From positions 340,536,793-340,600,792 of the forward strand of contig NC_081408.1 of NCBI RefSeq assembly GCF_030272615.1: 64,000 nucleotides of DNA, given 5' to 3'. Of this stretch, positions 1 through 11,404 are shown in pieces (within the stretch, counting starts at the first letter, position 1; every line of letters starts with the position of its first letter). The stretch is from Cryptomeria japonica (Eukaryota > Streptophyta > Pinopsida > Cupressales > Cupressaceae). Position numbers and translations under genes: made by a program. The notes beneath the pieces were generated by a model. The model was not told where the DNA came from. It saw only the letters and a program-made list of their open reading frames with translations, and searched no databases.

Positions 1-706
1 TAGTTGTGAAATCCCTTAACAGGGTAGCCTTAACTGACTTGCTGTAAATCCTTTAATCGGGTAACTCAAAGCTATTGAGTTAGTGAAATCCTTTAGCTAT
101 TGAGTTCTTGAAATCCTCTAACAAGGTAACCTTTAATAGGGTTTAACTCTTAACTGGGTATTTTAGCCATCCCTTAATCAGGTGATCCCTAACAGGATTA
201 GTTCCTAGCAAAACCTATTGTCTCTAACCGGACAAGGCTCCTAATAGAGCAGACTTCTAAAGAGTTCAAAAATAGCTTGTGGGTATTCATCCCCACCATG
301 GTTTTTCCTAGTTGGGTTTCCACATGAACAATATGTGTGTCATGCGTGATGCTTCTATCTTGTGATGTTTTGTTATTGTCAGTCAAGCATGTGATGGTTT
401 TGTGTTTTATGCCTGTCAATAAAACATGTTGAACTAGCTGTTATTATGTTTGTATGATAGATTACCTGTTCATGCATAAGGGTGAAATGGTAGTGTATTT
501 TTGAGTTAAGTGAAAAGCTAAGTGATTAACCAGTTAATGCTTGTATCAATCACTCTTAGCTTTACCGGTTGCACTCTATTTCAAACTAGTATTACTATTT
601 ACCAGTCATTTGAAGTTTCTGTTGTCAAACCGGTTTAGAACTGTGTTTTTATCTGTACTGATTCACCCCCCCCTCTCAGTACCAGTTTGGTACTATTCAT
701 TCATCA
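1..706 (+). mobile_element. Copia-type LTR, 3' portion (cut by window start)
   Basis: The sequence matches the layout of the other Copia-type LTRs in this window. It has short repeats of the form AAATCCCTTAAC-GGGTA every 20-40 bases (about 8-230), the shared block CCACCATGGTTTTTCC followed by GGGTTTCCAC (293-331), and a C-run hairpin (655-682). It ends in CATCA at 706, as H's LTRs do. It resembles the 3' LTR of Copia B (13158-15669), so it could be B's 5' LTR with the minus-strand Gypsy and Gypsy A inserted between them. Divergence is too great to be sure by eye. The sequence after 706 resembles a degenerate initiator-Met primer site, but weakly. Confidence 0.7.
655..682 (+). promoter_or_regulatory. 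LTR hairpin with C-run loop (copy 1)
   Basis: GTACTGA (655-661) pairs perfectly over 7 bp with TCAGTAC (676-682). The 14-base loop is TTCA, eight C, TC. It sits 24 bases before the LTR end. See the finding on the eight-copy covarying hairpin. Confidence 0.6.
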
Positions 707-718
707 TTGAGTTATCAA

Positions 719-1430
719 GAACCACATCCACGAATGAAGAATTCAATGAAGACATCCCAATGGAAGAAGGCATCAACCACACAACCATGTGGAACAAAAG
801 GAACCATCCCCCATGCTAGGAGATGAAACAAGGTCCCAATATACACTCAAGACCTAGGCTAACTCCTAACAATCAAATACAATTAAACAACTCAATAACC
901 ACAACAACATATAAGCATAAGCCAATCACAAGACAATTCATAATAGAAACTCCCAGAGGCAAGCCAACAAGAAAAGGCATAGTTACATATCATGGACAAG
1001 GAGACATGTAGGAGTGGAGTGTCATCTCATGCTATCCTCCAAATAGAAGGTACTACCTTTATAACATGTCTCAGCATGCTATCCGCATATAGAAGGCATA
1101 ACCCTGATAGACATGTGGAGCCATCTCAACCTATGAGAGATTGACTTCTCATCACAATAGCCTTCCCAAGCTTATCCTAAAACATCCTCCCTAGGATCAA
1201 GTCTTTTAGCTCACATCCATTATTATCTTGATTATGTGAATCCTATTTACCCATCCCATCTAATTATTTTTTATTGTTATTACTTGTTTACAATAAGGAA
1301 AACTTTCAATTTGCCCTGGTGGTCTAGACTCTAAGCATCCTTACAAGGAACCTCCTAACAACCTATCTCTCATGACCCCAGTCATCACATGAAATCCCAC
1401 TCCCCCTATCATTCTCCAAAACAATAACAA
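719..1430 (-). repeat. LTR-like direct repeat, left copy
   Basis: Matches 4041-4756 over its length with scattered substitutions and small indels. Shared landmarks include GAAGACATCCCAATGGAAGA, CATATAAGCATAAGCCAATC and CTCCAAAACAATAACAA. On the minus strand a purine tract lies near its right end (complement of 1396-1408). Confidence 0.65.
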
Positions 1431-2499
1431 CAAAGAAGCTCAATGCAACATCCAAAAAAATTCCATAATACATAAACATGCAACCAAGTGCCAACAATGC
1501 AAAGACAAGAGCCTCATAACAAAATAATAAATCACTAGCCAATATCATAAGTCACTCAAATCTGCCATAAACATAAATGAAACCACTACAACAAGGCTCA
1601 TCAAGTTGCTAGAGCAAGGGAAATAACACAAACTCAATATCATGGCATATTAACAAGTTGAAGCAAACATACAACCTCTATGAGAAGACATGTCACTTGT
1701 TGGAGCATAAAACATCAATAAATAACCAAATCTGAAAATACTCGATACTAGAAAACATAAGGAAACCTCAATACAAGCCTCCAGTATCAAAATTGATTCG
1801 GAAAAGTCAGACCAAAATACTAACCAACAAAAACCCAAAAAAAATAAAGCAAAAATCAAGCAAAAATCTAGCAAAAATCTAGAAAAGTATGATGGAAAAG
1901 CCAAATAGTGATTTTGAAAATAAAATGACATAGACAACATTAAGACCAAAAAATACACTCAGTAGAGTCCCCCAGACTAAGGAAAATGAATGAAATAAAT
2001 GGATTAACAAATCATTAGCTAAAATGAAAGATTTCTCAAAACAACCATTCATGGCTTCCTGGAAAACAAATCACAGAGAGTCATAGAGTCAAATACCAGA
2101 CTCAAAAACACTCTCAAAAGAATCAAAATCTCAAATAAGGCTCAAGGATTAAGTACCAAGCCCAATAAACTCACAAAACAAAAGAAAAAGGCTTCTATGG
2201 AAATATGTATCCGATAATGCTAGATTGCAAAAAATCATAGAAATAAAAATAAACACACCTGGATTTCACAAATGCCAAAAGGGATCTCAAGGTAAAATCC
2301 AAAACTCAGATTTAAAATAGAAAACATCATATAGAGAACTTTCAACACCAAATCCCAATATTCCCATTGCCAACCATTCCCGACAATGCACACAACCAAT
2401 AGAAAAAAAGTATTTTCCCCAGCTATAGTTTAAACCCTATAATATAAATCATATAAAATAAATTAAACATTTAACTATACAAATAATTATTTATCCCAA

Positions 2500-3001
2500 A
2501 CTACCCATACGTAATCTTTTCTGCAAACATAGAGCATGCAAAATCATGAAGATGCATAATCGCACACCTTGCCTTAGTGTTACTGATATACGGATGCATA
2601 GCAAAACACCTACCCAAATCCTACAGCCAAGTCTCTGCCTCCATGCCACTGCTAGAACCATCAAAAGTAGGAGGACATGACCTCAAAAGATCTCTCATAT
2701 GACTATCTTCACTTTCCTCCTGGTCCACCTCAACTCTTCTCTACCTAGGAGAATGTGAACGCTCTCTCTCTTGATAATCAGAATGATGAGACTCTTCCTA
2801 TTGATTCTCCTCATGTCTCGGCCCTAAGTGACCAAGAAGCTCCTTAATCACATTCACCAACTACAGAACCACATCATTGCAATGTTGATTCTAGGACTGC
2901 TACTGCTCCTTATGACATTGGACTCTTCAAGGATGAGGATTCCATTAAGTACCCATGTGACGAACATGACCATGACCTCTACCTCTAGAAGGAATCTTGT
3001 C
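2500..3001 (-). pseudogene. Gypsy gag remnant
   Basis: One minus-strand frame, read from about 3000 down to 2515, gives a basic Gly/Arg stretch (SRGRGHGHVRH), a charged linker (YQERERSHSPR) and then RDLLRSCPPTFDGSSSG and MEAETWL, followed by FAMHPYISNTKARCAIM. The order PPTFDGS, MEAE-W and later K-RCA-M is the start of the Gypsy retrotransposon gag (capsid) domain, which assembles the cytoplasmic particle. The frame is broken by several TAG stops, mostly where Gln would be expected. The zinc knuckle and everything downstream are missing. Confidence 0.6.
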
Positions 3002-4040
3002 TAGCCAATACACAAAAAATGCTATAAGCTATCAACTAGGGAAACTAAAACAAGAAGATAACAAGCAGGGATATACCACTAGTCTATCCCATTCTAACAA
3101 TCTATCATGTAGAATAAGTTCAAATAAAACTAGAGTACCTAGTGTATGAACATGGGCTCTCATATCATATGTAATCCCACCAAAATACCCTAGAGAATTA
3201 AAGAAAACTAACATAATAGAAGACATAATATTTTTTCTTAAAAACATCATCTAAGAAACATGTAACGACATCTACTCAGTATGAATTAAATAACTTTAAC
3301 ATAATATGCACATAGAAACATGAACATGTAACATAATCACATGAGCTAATTATGCAAGCGGAAATAAACACAACTTAAATTTCACTACCATCTCCCTAGG
3401 GTATCTCAACAACATCACTTACTCTACCAATCATAACCAATAACAACCCACCCATTCCTAAAAAAAACACGTAACATTTCCATTATTATTATTCCATGCA
3501 CATATGAAATTTCCTTAATACCTTTCTAGCTATATATGCAATCACTTTATCATCCATATAATATGATATCGAAACTCAAAACAATACAATCTAATCCATT
3601 TGCCATTAAGGTTCATTTTAAGCTGCAATACGAAATGTTCCAAATCCCTTAACCATACATATGCTATATGTTGTCTTCCTTCTCTACCATGATAACTAAT
3701 AGAAATATGAGATAATCTCAACATCATTTCTTGTCTTAACATTTAAATCATCATAATATAACCAAGATACTAAAGATACATCCACATTCTATTAACATGA
3801 TTCTATTTCAATTCAACTAAAAGATAGATTACCATACATCTCATTATCCTCTTAACAAATCATAAGTCAACTCCTAAGGTAATATCAACCACTACCTATA
3901 AATAACCAGTATATCCAGAGCATAACTCTTTTACTACATGTTTCCAACTACAACTTTTACACGATAATCACATCACAAGTGGTGTGATATCAAATACATC
4001 CATCTACAACAATAATCATCCATAAGCTACAATGATAGAG

Positions 4041-4756
4041 GAACCGCGTCCATGCATGAAGAATCCAATGAAGACATCCCAATGGAAGAAGGCATCAACC
4101 ACCCTACCATATGGAACCAAAGGAACCACCCTCGATGCTATGATATGACACAAGGTCCCAATATACACTCTATACATAGGCTGACTCCCAACAACCTAAG
4201 AGAATTCAAAAACATAATAACTCCAACAACATATAAGCATAAGCCAATCACAAGACAATTTCACAATAGAGAGGCAAACCAATAAGTAAAGGCATAGATA
4301 CATATCATGGACAAGGACACATGTAGGAGTGGAGTGTCATCACATGCTATCCTCCAAATAGAAGGTACTACCCTAATAACAAGTCTTTGCATGCTATCCT
4401 CATATAGAAGGCATAACCCTGATAGACATGTGGAGTCATCTCAACTTATGAGAGATTCAAGGGAGATTGACTTGCCATCACAATGGCCTTCCCAATATTA
4501 TCATAATACATCCTCCCTAGGATCAAGTCTTTAGGCTCACAACCATTATTATCTTGATTAGGTGAATCATATTTACCCATCGCATCTAATTAATTATTAA
4601 TATTATCACTTGTTTACAATAAGAAAAACTTTCAATGTGCCCTGGTGGTCTAGAATCTAAGCATCCTTACTAGGAACTTCCTAGCAAGCTATCTCTCATG
4701 ACCTCGATCATTACATGAAATTTCACTCCCACTATCATGCTCCAAAACAATAACAA
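4041..4756 (-). repeat. LTR-like direct repeat, right copy
   Basis: Partner of 719-1430. It begins GAACCGCGTCCATGCATGAA and ends CTCCAAAACAATAACAA, directly beside the Gypsy A LTR. Confidence 0.65.
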
Positions 4757-4757
4757 T

Positions 4758-5710
4758 TGTAGACACCTAAAATTAATATTCAATTAATTTAAGCCTGTCA
4801 ACATAATTAATTGACTTAATTGTGTTATCCTTATTCTTCTCAATGTTAATTAAATATAATTTAATTAATTCTATCACTATTGTCCAATAATTAATTTATC
4901 AAATACATTAATTATTCCTTTATTCTTCTAAAGTCCCTCCAATAATTATTTCCTCTAAACCCTCTCAGTTAATTAATTCTAATTAATTAACTTAGTCATG
5001 TGATTCCTACACATCACTTTTCCTAATCCCACTCAACCTAATTAATCCTTCTAGAATCTCTCATAATCATGCTTATCATTATCCCTCAATTTTTAATTCC
5101 CACTCATGTCACATCAACATTGACTCTTTCAAAGAAATTCAAATTTCTTTGAATCCCTCAATGCATCCTTATTTTGGAATTTTTAATTCCTCATATCTGA
5201 AATTCAAATTTCTCCCCCCTTTTCCCAAGGAATTTTATATTCTTGTTTATTTTCCCAAGGCACCCTTCATCCATGCCTTCTATCTAAAATCAATCTCAAC
5301 CCTTCATGATCAAATTAATCTTGTCCCTCCATTAGCCTTCTCCAATCTATAAATTGGAGCCTATTCTCCTCACAAATCATCCACTTCTCATCCATTGTCA
5401 TGCTGCCTATTTCTTCTCTCGTCCTTTTCATAATCCTCTATCAAATCCATGCATCCTTAATATTTCAATCCAAATCCCATCCAACAATCCACTTACCTTG
5501 TTGAGCATTTGGAGATCATTCCACATCCATCAAGAAGGAGCCCATCCAATCAAGTTGAAGAGAGGTGCTATTCAACTTCACCGAAGGCTCAATCCGAGGA
5601 AGAGGTAAAATAACAAAGGTATAAAATGATCTTTTGATATTTTATGGTTTTCTTGTTTATTTCATTATCATTTTGATCATTTAACCTTTCATCCTATTTT
5701 CCCCTCTTCA
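4758..5710 (+). repeat. 5' LTR of Gypsy A
   Basis: Starts TGTAGACACCTAAAATTAAT and ends TCTTCA, giving TG...CA termini. The first half is full of TTAATTAA-type words, like the sequence after 19832, which starts with the same TGTAGACACCTAAA. A primer site follows at once. Confidence 0.65.
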
Positions 5711-5713
5711 TTC

Positions 5714-5732
5714 TGGCATGCCCGGTGAGACC
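5714..5732 (+). other. Primer-binding-site-like sequence of Gypsy A
   Basis: TGGCATGCCCGGTGAGACC follows the LTR end by three bases. Plant LTR primer sites begin TGG because they pair with the CCA end of a tRNA. I did not identify the tRNA. Confidence 0.55.
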
Positions 5733-5784
5733 CACATCCCAAATTTAACAAAAAAATGAGTTTTTTGTGAAGGTTTCCCATAGG

Positions 5785-6290
5785 TTCACACTTCAGCGTG
5801 AGTACACGCGCATTGGTGCGACCATTATCTAGATCAGCGCGACCCCCTCGACTTCAGCGCGACTGCATCAAATTTCAAAACTTTTCTTGCATCTCACTAT
5901 TCTTCAACACAACCACCTCAGCTTCAGCGCAACTGCCACACAAATCCGTGTATCTCCTCTTCTTCATTCTTTTTGTTCTTCTCACTTCTATCTTTTTTTT
6001 CAGTTGTCGCTTCAGTGCAACCGCTTTGTGATCAGCGCGAGTGTTTTGCTAAAAATTTAAATTTGAATATTTGGGCACTAACTCTAGTTGTTTTGACGCA
6101 AGCACCCGCACATCAGCCCGAGCGTGTGCTAATCAGCACGATTGTTATTTTTTTGTTTCTGTTATCTACTCTATTTAATACTAATATTTTTTCTATTAGC
6201 ATGACCACTCGCACATTAGTGTGACTGTGTGCTAATCAACGCGACTACTCACACATTAGTGTCTATGTGCTAATCAGCGTGACCGCGGGA
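5785..6290 (+). repeat. Degenerate GCGCGAC-type repeat field
   Basis: Words such as TCAGCGCGACC, TCAGCGCGACTG, TCAGCGCAACTG and TAATCAGCGTGACCG recur at irregular spacing. CG pairs are variably changed to TG or CA, as expected of decayed methylated CpG. The field is in the leader of element A and has no convincing coding sequence. Confidence 0.6.
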
Positions 6291-7600
6291 ATAAATAAAA
6301 AAATCTCACCATATCTTCTTTATATTCACTCTTTTTTCCTCAAAACTTCACTAGATCCCCCGTAATTTCATTTTGTACATTTCCTTCCTTGAGGGCCTTA
6401 TCCCAAATTCCATTTTTTGAAGCCCGAAATTCAACATTCCTCTGTTTTTAGGGTTTGCCATAACTTCTTCCAATTTTATCCAATCACCTCCAAATTTTTC
6501 TATATTGTCTATCTCCAATTTTTGCTTCTTTGTCCCTCTTGGACAATTTTTTTTCCATTCCTTCACCTCACCTCAAAAATCCCCACTTTATGCTTGCCTA
6601 TTCCTTAGAAAGTGTCAAAACCCTAGTCAAACCCCATTTACCCATCAAAATTTCCTCCAAATCCACATTTGTCTTTAGTAGAAACATTTTTATCCTTGTT
6701 TTTCTACTCATTCCCAAAAAAATTTTAAAAAATAAATATTTTTGTCATTCTTTTGTCTTTTGTAGGACACTTGTTGAAGACTTCATTTTCAAACTACTAA
6801 TCAAGTGGTTTTGCAGGTTGCCTAGGAGGTTCAAGCAAACATTGTGTCTTTTTTTTCTAACTAGGCACCTAGATCTAATTAGAAGGTAAATAAACCATTG
6901 TCCTTTGTGTTTTGTGAAATGCATAAAGGTAGGAGAGTATGCTCTCGTCTAGCTAGATGATCAGAAATCAAGACCCTCCAAGTTTTTCATGTTTGTTGCA
7001 TGCTTACCCGTAGTGAGTATGCCCTCCCAAATTTCTCTTTGAGAAGGTAAAAGGGGAATGACCCAAATGATTACACCTAGACCTGGGGTTCCCAACTCAC
7101 TATAATAAATAGGCCATTGATGATGAAAGGGTCAATGGTTGGGGCTATATGAGAGTTCACTCTCACATTGGGTGCTTAGTAGGATCCTAGAGATCTCAAT
7201 CATGCTTGCATTACTACTAAGTTCTTGGTGCTTTGTTGGGCTATAGGCCTTAATTGCGCTTGCGTGACAGCAAAGGGTAGCTTCTAACGGGAAGCCATAC
7301 TAAACACCTTGTGCATAGTGGCCGAAAACCTTCTAGTCATTGGTGCAGGAGGTCGGATATCTGAGGCCATGCATATTTTTACTGCCCTTAGTAGAGACAC
7401 AAAGTTCACCATGAGGAGTTTTCATGGGAATTGATGCTTGGCTGCCCCAGAGAAGTGAGTGTCATGGAGGGGAGCCAGTGGGGTCAAGCATCTAAGTGTC
7501 TGCTCTGGGTAAACATAGCTGGAAAACCAATTGGCATCCATTGACTATTGTCCTTACTCGCCATAGGATATGTTGTGAAGGAGCATGAGTGTCTTTTAAG
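6291..7600 (+). other. Leader region of element A, no gene seen
   Basis: Unique-looking sequence: T-rich to about 6900, then balanced base composition (6900-7560). Short frames occur but none looks like a known protein. Confidence 0.4.
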
Positions 7601-7859
7601 TCTATCTTCTTTTGACCATTTTGTTTTCTTTACTTGACATCTCTTGCCAAGTCCATCCCCCACAACCAATCAATCCTCCCTCTTTCCAAATTCCATCTTG
7701 CCATCATCAAATCTTTAATCCATTTCTATCTATCCAAGAAATTATCCAATCCTCAATCCACTTTCATCCATTCAAACAATCATCCTTCCTCAACTAATAT
7801 TCATTCTTCCTCTAATCCAATCAAATCTCCAAAATTCTAATCAATCAAATCCATCCATC

Positions 7860-8330
7860 TTCCTAATCGTGTTATCCAATCCAACCAATGAACCAATCTA
7901 ATCTAATCCAAATCCAATCAAGTCCTAATCCAAGGACCAATCCAAATCCAATCCAATCCAATCAAACCAATTCCTAATCCAATGACTAATCCAATACAAT
8001 CAAAGCAAATCAAATCAAATCCAACCTAATCCAATCCACTTCAATCCAATCCAATCCAATCAAATCAAATCAAATCCAACCTAATCCAATCCAATCCAAT
8101 CCAATTCAATCTAATTGAATCCAATTCATTCCAGTCCATTCAATCAATCAACCAACCCAATCCAATCAAGTCATAATCCAAGGACCAATCCAATCAAGTC
8201 CTAATCCAAGGACCAATCCAATGAAGCCAAGTCTTAATCCAAAGACCAATCCAATTAAACCAATTCCAATCCAAATCAAATCCAATCCAAATCTAATCAA
8301 ATCTAATCCATGATCATTCCAAGCCAAGTC
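7860..8330 (+). repeat. AATCC-rich low-complexity tract with a 30-base unit
   Basis: Dominated by AATCC/CCAAT pentamers. A larger unit beginning TCAAGTCCTAATCCAAGGAC recurs near 7917, 8166, 8196 and, more diverged, 8225. It lies inside the G-poor part of element A. Confidence 0.75.
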
Positions 8331-8420
8331 CTAATCCTCATCTTCATTTAACATCATTTTCATAATCTTTCCCCTCCAAAACATATTCATCCAATTCCAA
8401 TCTAATCCTTCACTCTCAAC

Positions 8421-10340
8421 ATGACTACCCAAAATTTAAAATCTTGGTATGAGAAGATTCTCATAGAAATTCATGAACCTTCCTACCAATTTAATCCCAT
8501 AATCTCCCACTCACCTATCATACCTTCATCCATCCCATCTCAATACATTACACCTAATCCCAATCTATACCATATCTCTTATCCTTCCTCTATCTTCAAC
8601 AAGGCAAATCCATCTTATTCCCCATCCATATCTCCATATTATTCCTCATCCACATACTCCTCTAATCCAATATGTATACCTCCATCTCCCCCCCATTCTA
8701 CATCCCAATCCCCATCCTTCTACAATGCATTCATTACCTCTACTCCCCATCCAAATCCTTTACTCCATAGTCCTCCAATCATTAATCCTATTTCCACAAT
8801 CAATTATCCTAATCCTCCATCCAATTCCAATCCCAATCCTAATCCTCCATCCAATCCTAATCCTCCATCTAATCCTAATCCTCCAAAATCCATATTGTCC
8901 ATGTCCTCCAAATCCATCCTCCATAATCTTATCCGAGACATGCTAGCAAAGGAGACAAAATCCTCACCTCAAAGCAAAGTGGCCAAGTATCCTCAAGTCC
9001 TCCATCCACCCCAATCACCTCTACCTCAAAACAAATCCCAATCCCCCACACTTCATGATACCCCCATTCCCCCATCTACTCACATCAAAGCTTCCATACC
9101 TTCCTCCATCACACAATACCCACAAATCCAAACATGCCAAAAGCTTATTCCAAAGCATGCTAGCATAGAAACCTCTCTATCTCACGATGCATCTCCCTCC
9201 ACTCCATCTAATGATCCCATCTCCTCCACTTCCTCTCATGATCATATGATTCCTCTATTATTGCATGATCCTCTTCCATCTCATGATCCAATCACCCCTC
9301 CCACTCCATCTCATGATACCCTCCCTAGTCAAGATCAAAATATCCCTTCATCTTCATGTCATGATCCCAATCCATCTAAATATCCTAATCTTCCTTACAC
9401 ATCTCATCCCCCTCAAAATGGACTTGCATCTTGTTCCTAAAATAATAAGGGTCCTCAAGGTAATGCTCAAGATGTTGGTACATCCTCTATTCCTCATAAA
9501 TCCAAATTTCCCTCATACAAATCAAAATGTTATCCCTCATCTTTCACATCCATTTCAGGACCCTATGTTTGAAAGTTAAACCCTTCATTTCTTCCATCCA
9601 TTTTGGGCCCCTATATTTTGATGCACAGTCCTCCATCCCTTCCATCCATATTGGGTCCTTACATCCCTCCATCCACCACTCCATCACCTCAAATAATCAC
9701 TAAGAAAGATCAACAAAGGCACACATCCTTGAATTCCTCCCAACACTCTCTTTCCACCATCCCATCCATAAAATTCATCAATCCTTCATCCTCATGCACC
9801 CATCCCATTGCTATTGGAAGGAATTTGGATGCCCAATCTAAAAAGCATAAAGCTCAGAATCTAGAAAAATCAAAGGACCAACATGTCCCCTCAAAACGAC
9901 ATGCTCAAAACAAAAGTATGATCCCAAAGAAAGAAAAATTAAAAAGGCCCCAAATGCCACAAAAGAAAAAATCAAAAACTATGTGGATTCCTAAAGAAGC
10001 AATGCATCCCAAAGTAAAATCAAAATTGGCATCCAAACTTGCTAATCCAAAATCTCCGTCCATTCATAAGTTCTCCAATCCACCATCTAACACTCCTCCA
10101 TCTTCAAAATCCATTTTGGGTCCCTATGTCCCCAAATCCACCATCCCAACTCCATCATCCCCTTCTTCTATTTTGGGTTGTCATTTCCCAAAATCTACAC
10201 TTCATCCCCCATCTAATTCAAAACACTCTTTCCCAGTACTCCACCACCCTTCAAGGTGTGTGCCAATGTTGATCTTCCACAAATTCTTCAAAACCCCATC
10301 CATTATCCACCATCCATTTTTAACAATCCCATTTCATTAG
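8421..10340 (+). pseudogene. G-depleted Ser/Pro/Asn/His-rich frame with SILGPY repeats
   Basis: One frame runs for 640 codons from ATG 8421 with only two stops before its end (TAA at 9438, TAG-type break near 9570). It begins MTTQNLKSWYEKILIEIHEP, a more ordinary stretch, then becomes Pro/Ser/Asn-rich. SHD motifs cluster at about residues 255-315. The motif SI(L/S)GPY(I/V) recurs at least four times, later as SILGPYVPKST and SILGCHFPKST. A Lys-rich basic block lies between (KKEKLKRPQMPQKKKSK) with MWIPKEAM. I do not recognise the family. A basic block amid Pro/Ser repeats could suit a nucleic-acid-binding gag accessory protein, but that is a guess. Composition may simply reflect the G-poor strand. 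Confidence 0.45.
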
Positions 10341-10906
10341 CCCAATCCTTTCCAAATCCTTATCTTCCATCCCCTATCCATTTCATCTCCCCAATTATTG
10401 TTACCAACATCTATGAGCATACCTCTAGTTCAAAGAAATACTAAGGGATACCATCTATGGAACTAGATGCTTGAGTCCTCCCTTCCTCCTTCACGCATTC
10501 ACTATCTTCCATATCCAGTCATCCTTATCCTTCTCCATCCAAACTATTCCAAAAATTCAAAATAAAAATAAAAAACAGAAAAAAGTAAAGAAAAATCATT
10601 TCATCCAATGGTGAAAACCACTTCTTGTGGCACCTTGGGTAAGTACCATGATGAAAACTTGACAAACAAGCATCATGTGTAATCCCCTCATACCCTTGCA
10701 CTCTACACTTAGGGGCAAGCTTCATTCACACAATCCTCCCATCCATCTCCATCTTATCTAAGTCCATTCTCCTTTCCTATCTTTGATTATGACTATCCTA
10801 TCCATATCCTCCATCTCATATCCCTCATCCTATCAAAATGAATCCTCCATTCCTATCTTCTATCTTGATTATATAAGAGGCAAAACAATGTATATTAATT
10901 CATTAT
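10341..10906 (+). other. Continuation of the C/T/A-rich tract, no gene seen
   Basis: Still poor in G except for a more balanced patch (about 10600-10720). No supportable coding sequence. Confidence 0.35.
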
Positions 10907-11404
10907 TTGGGGCATTCAATCCTTAATACTCTAACATCCATATCCATTACGCATTATCCTTCCACCTCATACATCTTTACCCACCATCCTTGCATCCTTA
11001 ATTCCACTACCTCTAGTGTGGGGCATTGCACTCCTTTGCAACATAGTCTTTGGGTCTCCATCACCCCACCCTTCAGTCCTCCATATCATATACATATTCA
11101 TCCACTCCATCCATGTGTCTCCTATCCAAACAATAACTCCCTCCTTCCATTCATCCATCCTCTTACTAATCCTTGGATCTCCCTTGTCGTTGGTTCCATT
11201 CAATCAAATCCTATCCACCAATCCACCCCATCCAATCTAATTTCTAATCCAATCATATTCTCCATCTCTTCCAATTTAATCAATAATCCCATCCTCAATC
11301 GAATCTTACTCAATCATCCATCCCCCTTTTTCATCATATCTGATCATTTATCCTTCCTCCACTCCTATCCAATCCATCAAACTGAGCTTTCCCCATCTAC
11401 CTAA
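10907..11404 (+). pseudogene. Low-complexity Ser/Pro/His/Ile-rich frame
   Basis: An open frame of 165 codons with composition like the 8421-10340 frame (NPIHQSTPSNLISNP and similar). It may be only a consequence of the G-poor strand, since stops need A and G in combinations that are scarce here. No domain is recognised. It ends at the join with Copia B. Confidence 0.25.

Larger units (their letters stand above)
719..4756 (-). mobile_element. Decayed Gypsy element (minus) with LTR-like direct repeats
   Basis: Two direct repeats of about 715 bp (719-1430 and 4041-4756) flank 2.6 kb that contains a Gypsy gag remnant on the minus strand. The right copy would be the 5' LTR and the left copy the 3' LTR. 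No protease, reverse transcriptase or integrase is visible, so most of pol is missing. The right copy stops one base before the LTR of Gypsy A (4758), suggesting that A landed at or near its end. Apart from gag, 1431-2499 and 3002-4040 show no coding sequence I can support. A tandem duplication with a 3.3-kb period is the alternative reading. Confidence 0.55.
4758..11404 (+). mobile_element. Gypsy-type element A, LTR plus non-pol interior
   Basis: The element has a TGTAGACACC...TTCA LTR, a primer-site-like TGGCATGCCCGGTGAGACC, a long leader (5733-7600), repeat fields and a G-depleted reading frame. No gag core, protease, reverse transcriptase or integrase is recognisable. No second LTR is seen. 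The right edge is set only by the start of Copia pol sequence at about 11405, so that border could be a deletion join. The layout fits a large non-autonomous derivative or a Tat-like element with an extra frame near its 5' end; that placement is inference. Confidence 0.5.

Noticed and set aside
293-331. GGTTTTTCC/GGGTTTTCC as NF-kappaB-like sites
   Set aside because: Plants lack that factor family; the block is reported as a conserved LTR feature without a named binder.
1650-1958. Minus-strand 102-codon Phe/Leu-rich frame suggesting a membrane protein
   Set aside because: Its hydrophobicity comes from the A-rich plus strand read in antisense; no conserved motif, and it lies inside a decayed Gypsy interior.
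6530-6889. 119-codon Phe/Leu-rich frame in the leader of element A
   Set aside because: T-rich composition alone explains it; there is no similarity to gag or other element proteins.
7860-8330. Regularly spaced AATCC repeats resembling a CRISPR array or CCAAT-box cluster
   Set aside because: The units are continuous low-complexity pentamers without unique spacers of constant length, in eukaryotic repeat DNA; no regulatory meaning can be assigned to CCAAT words here.
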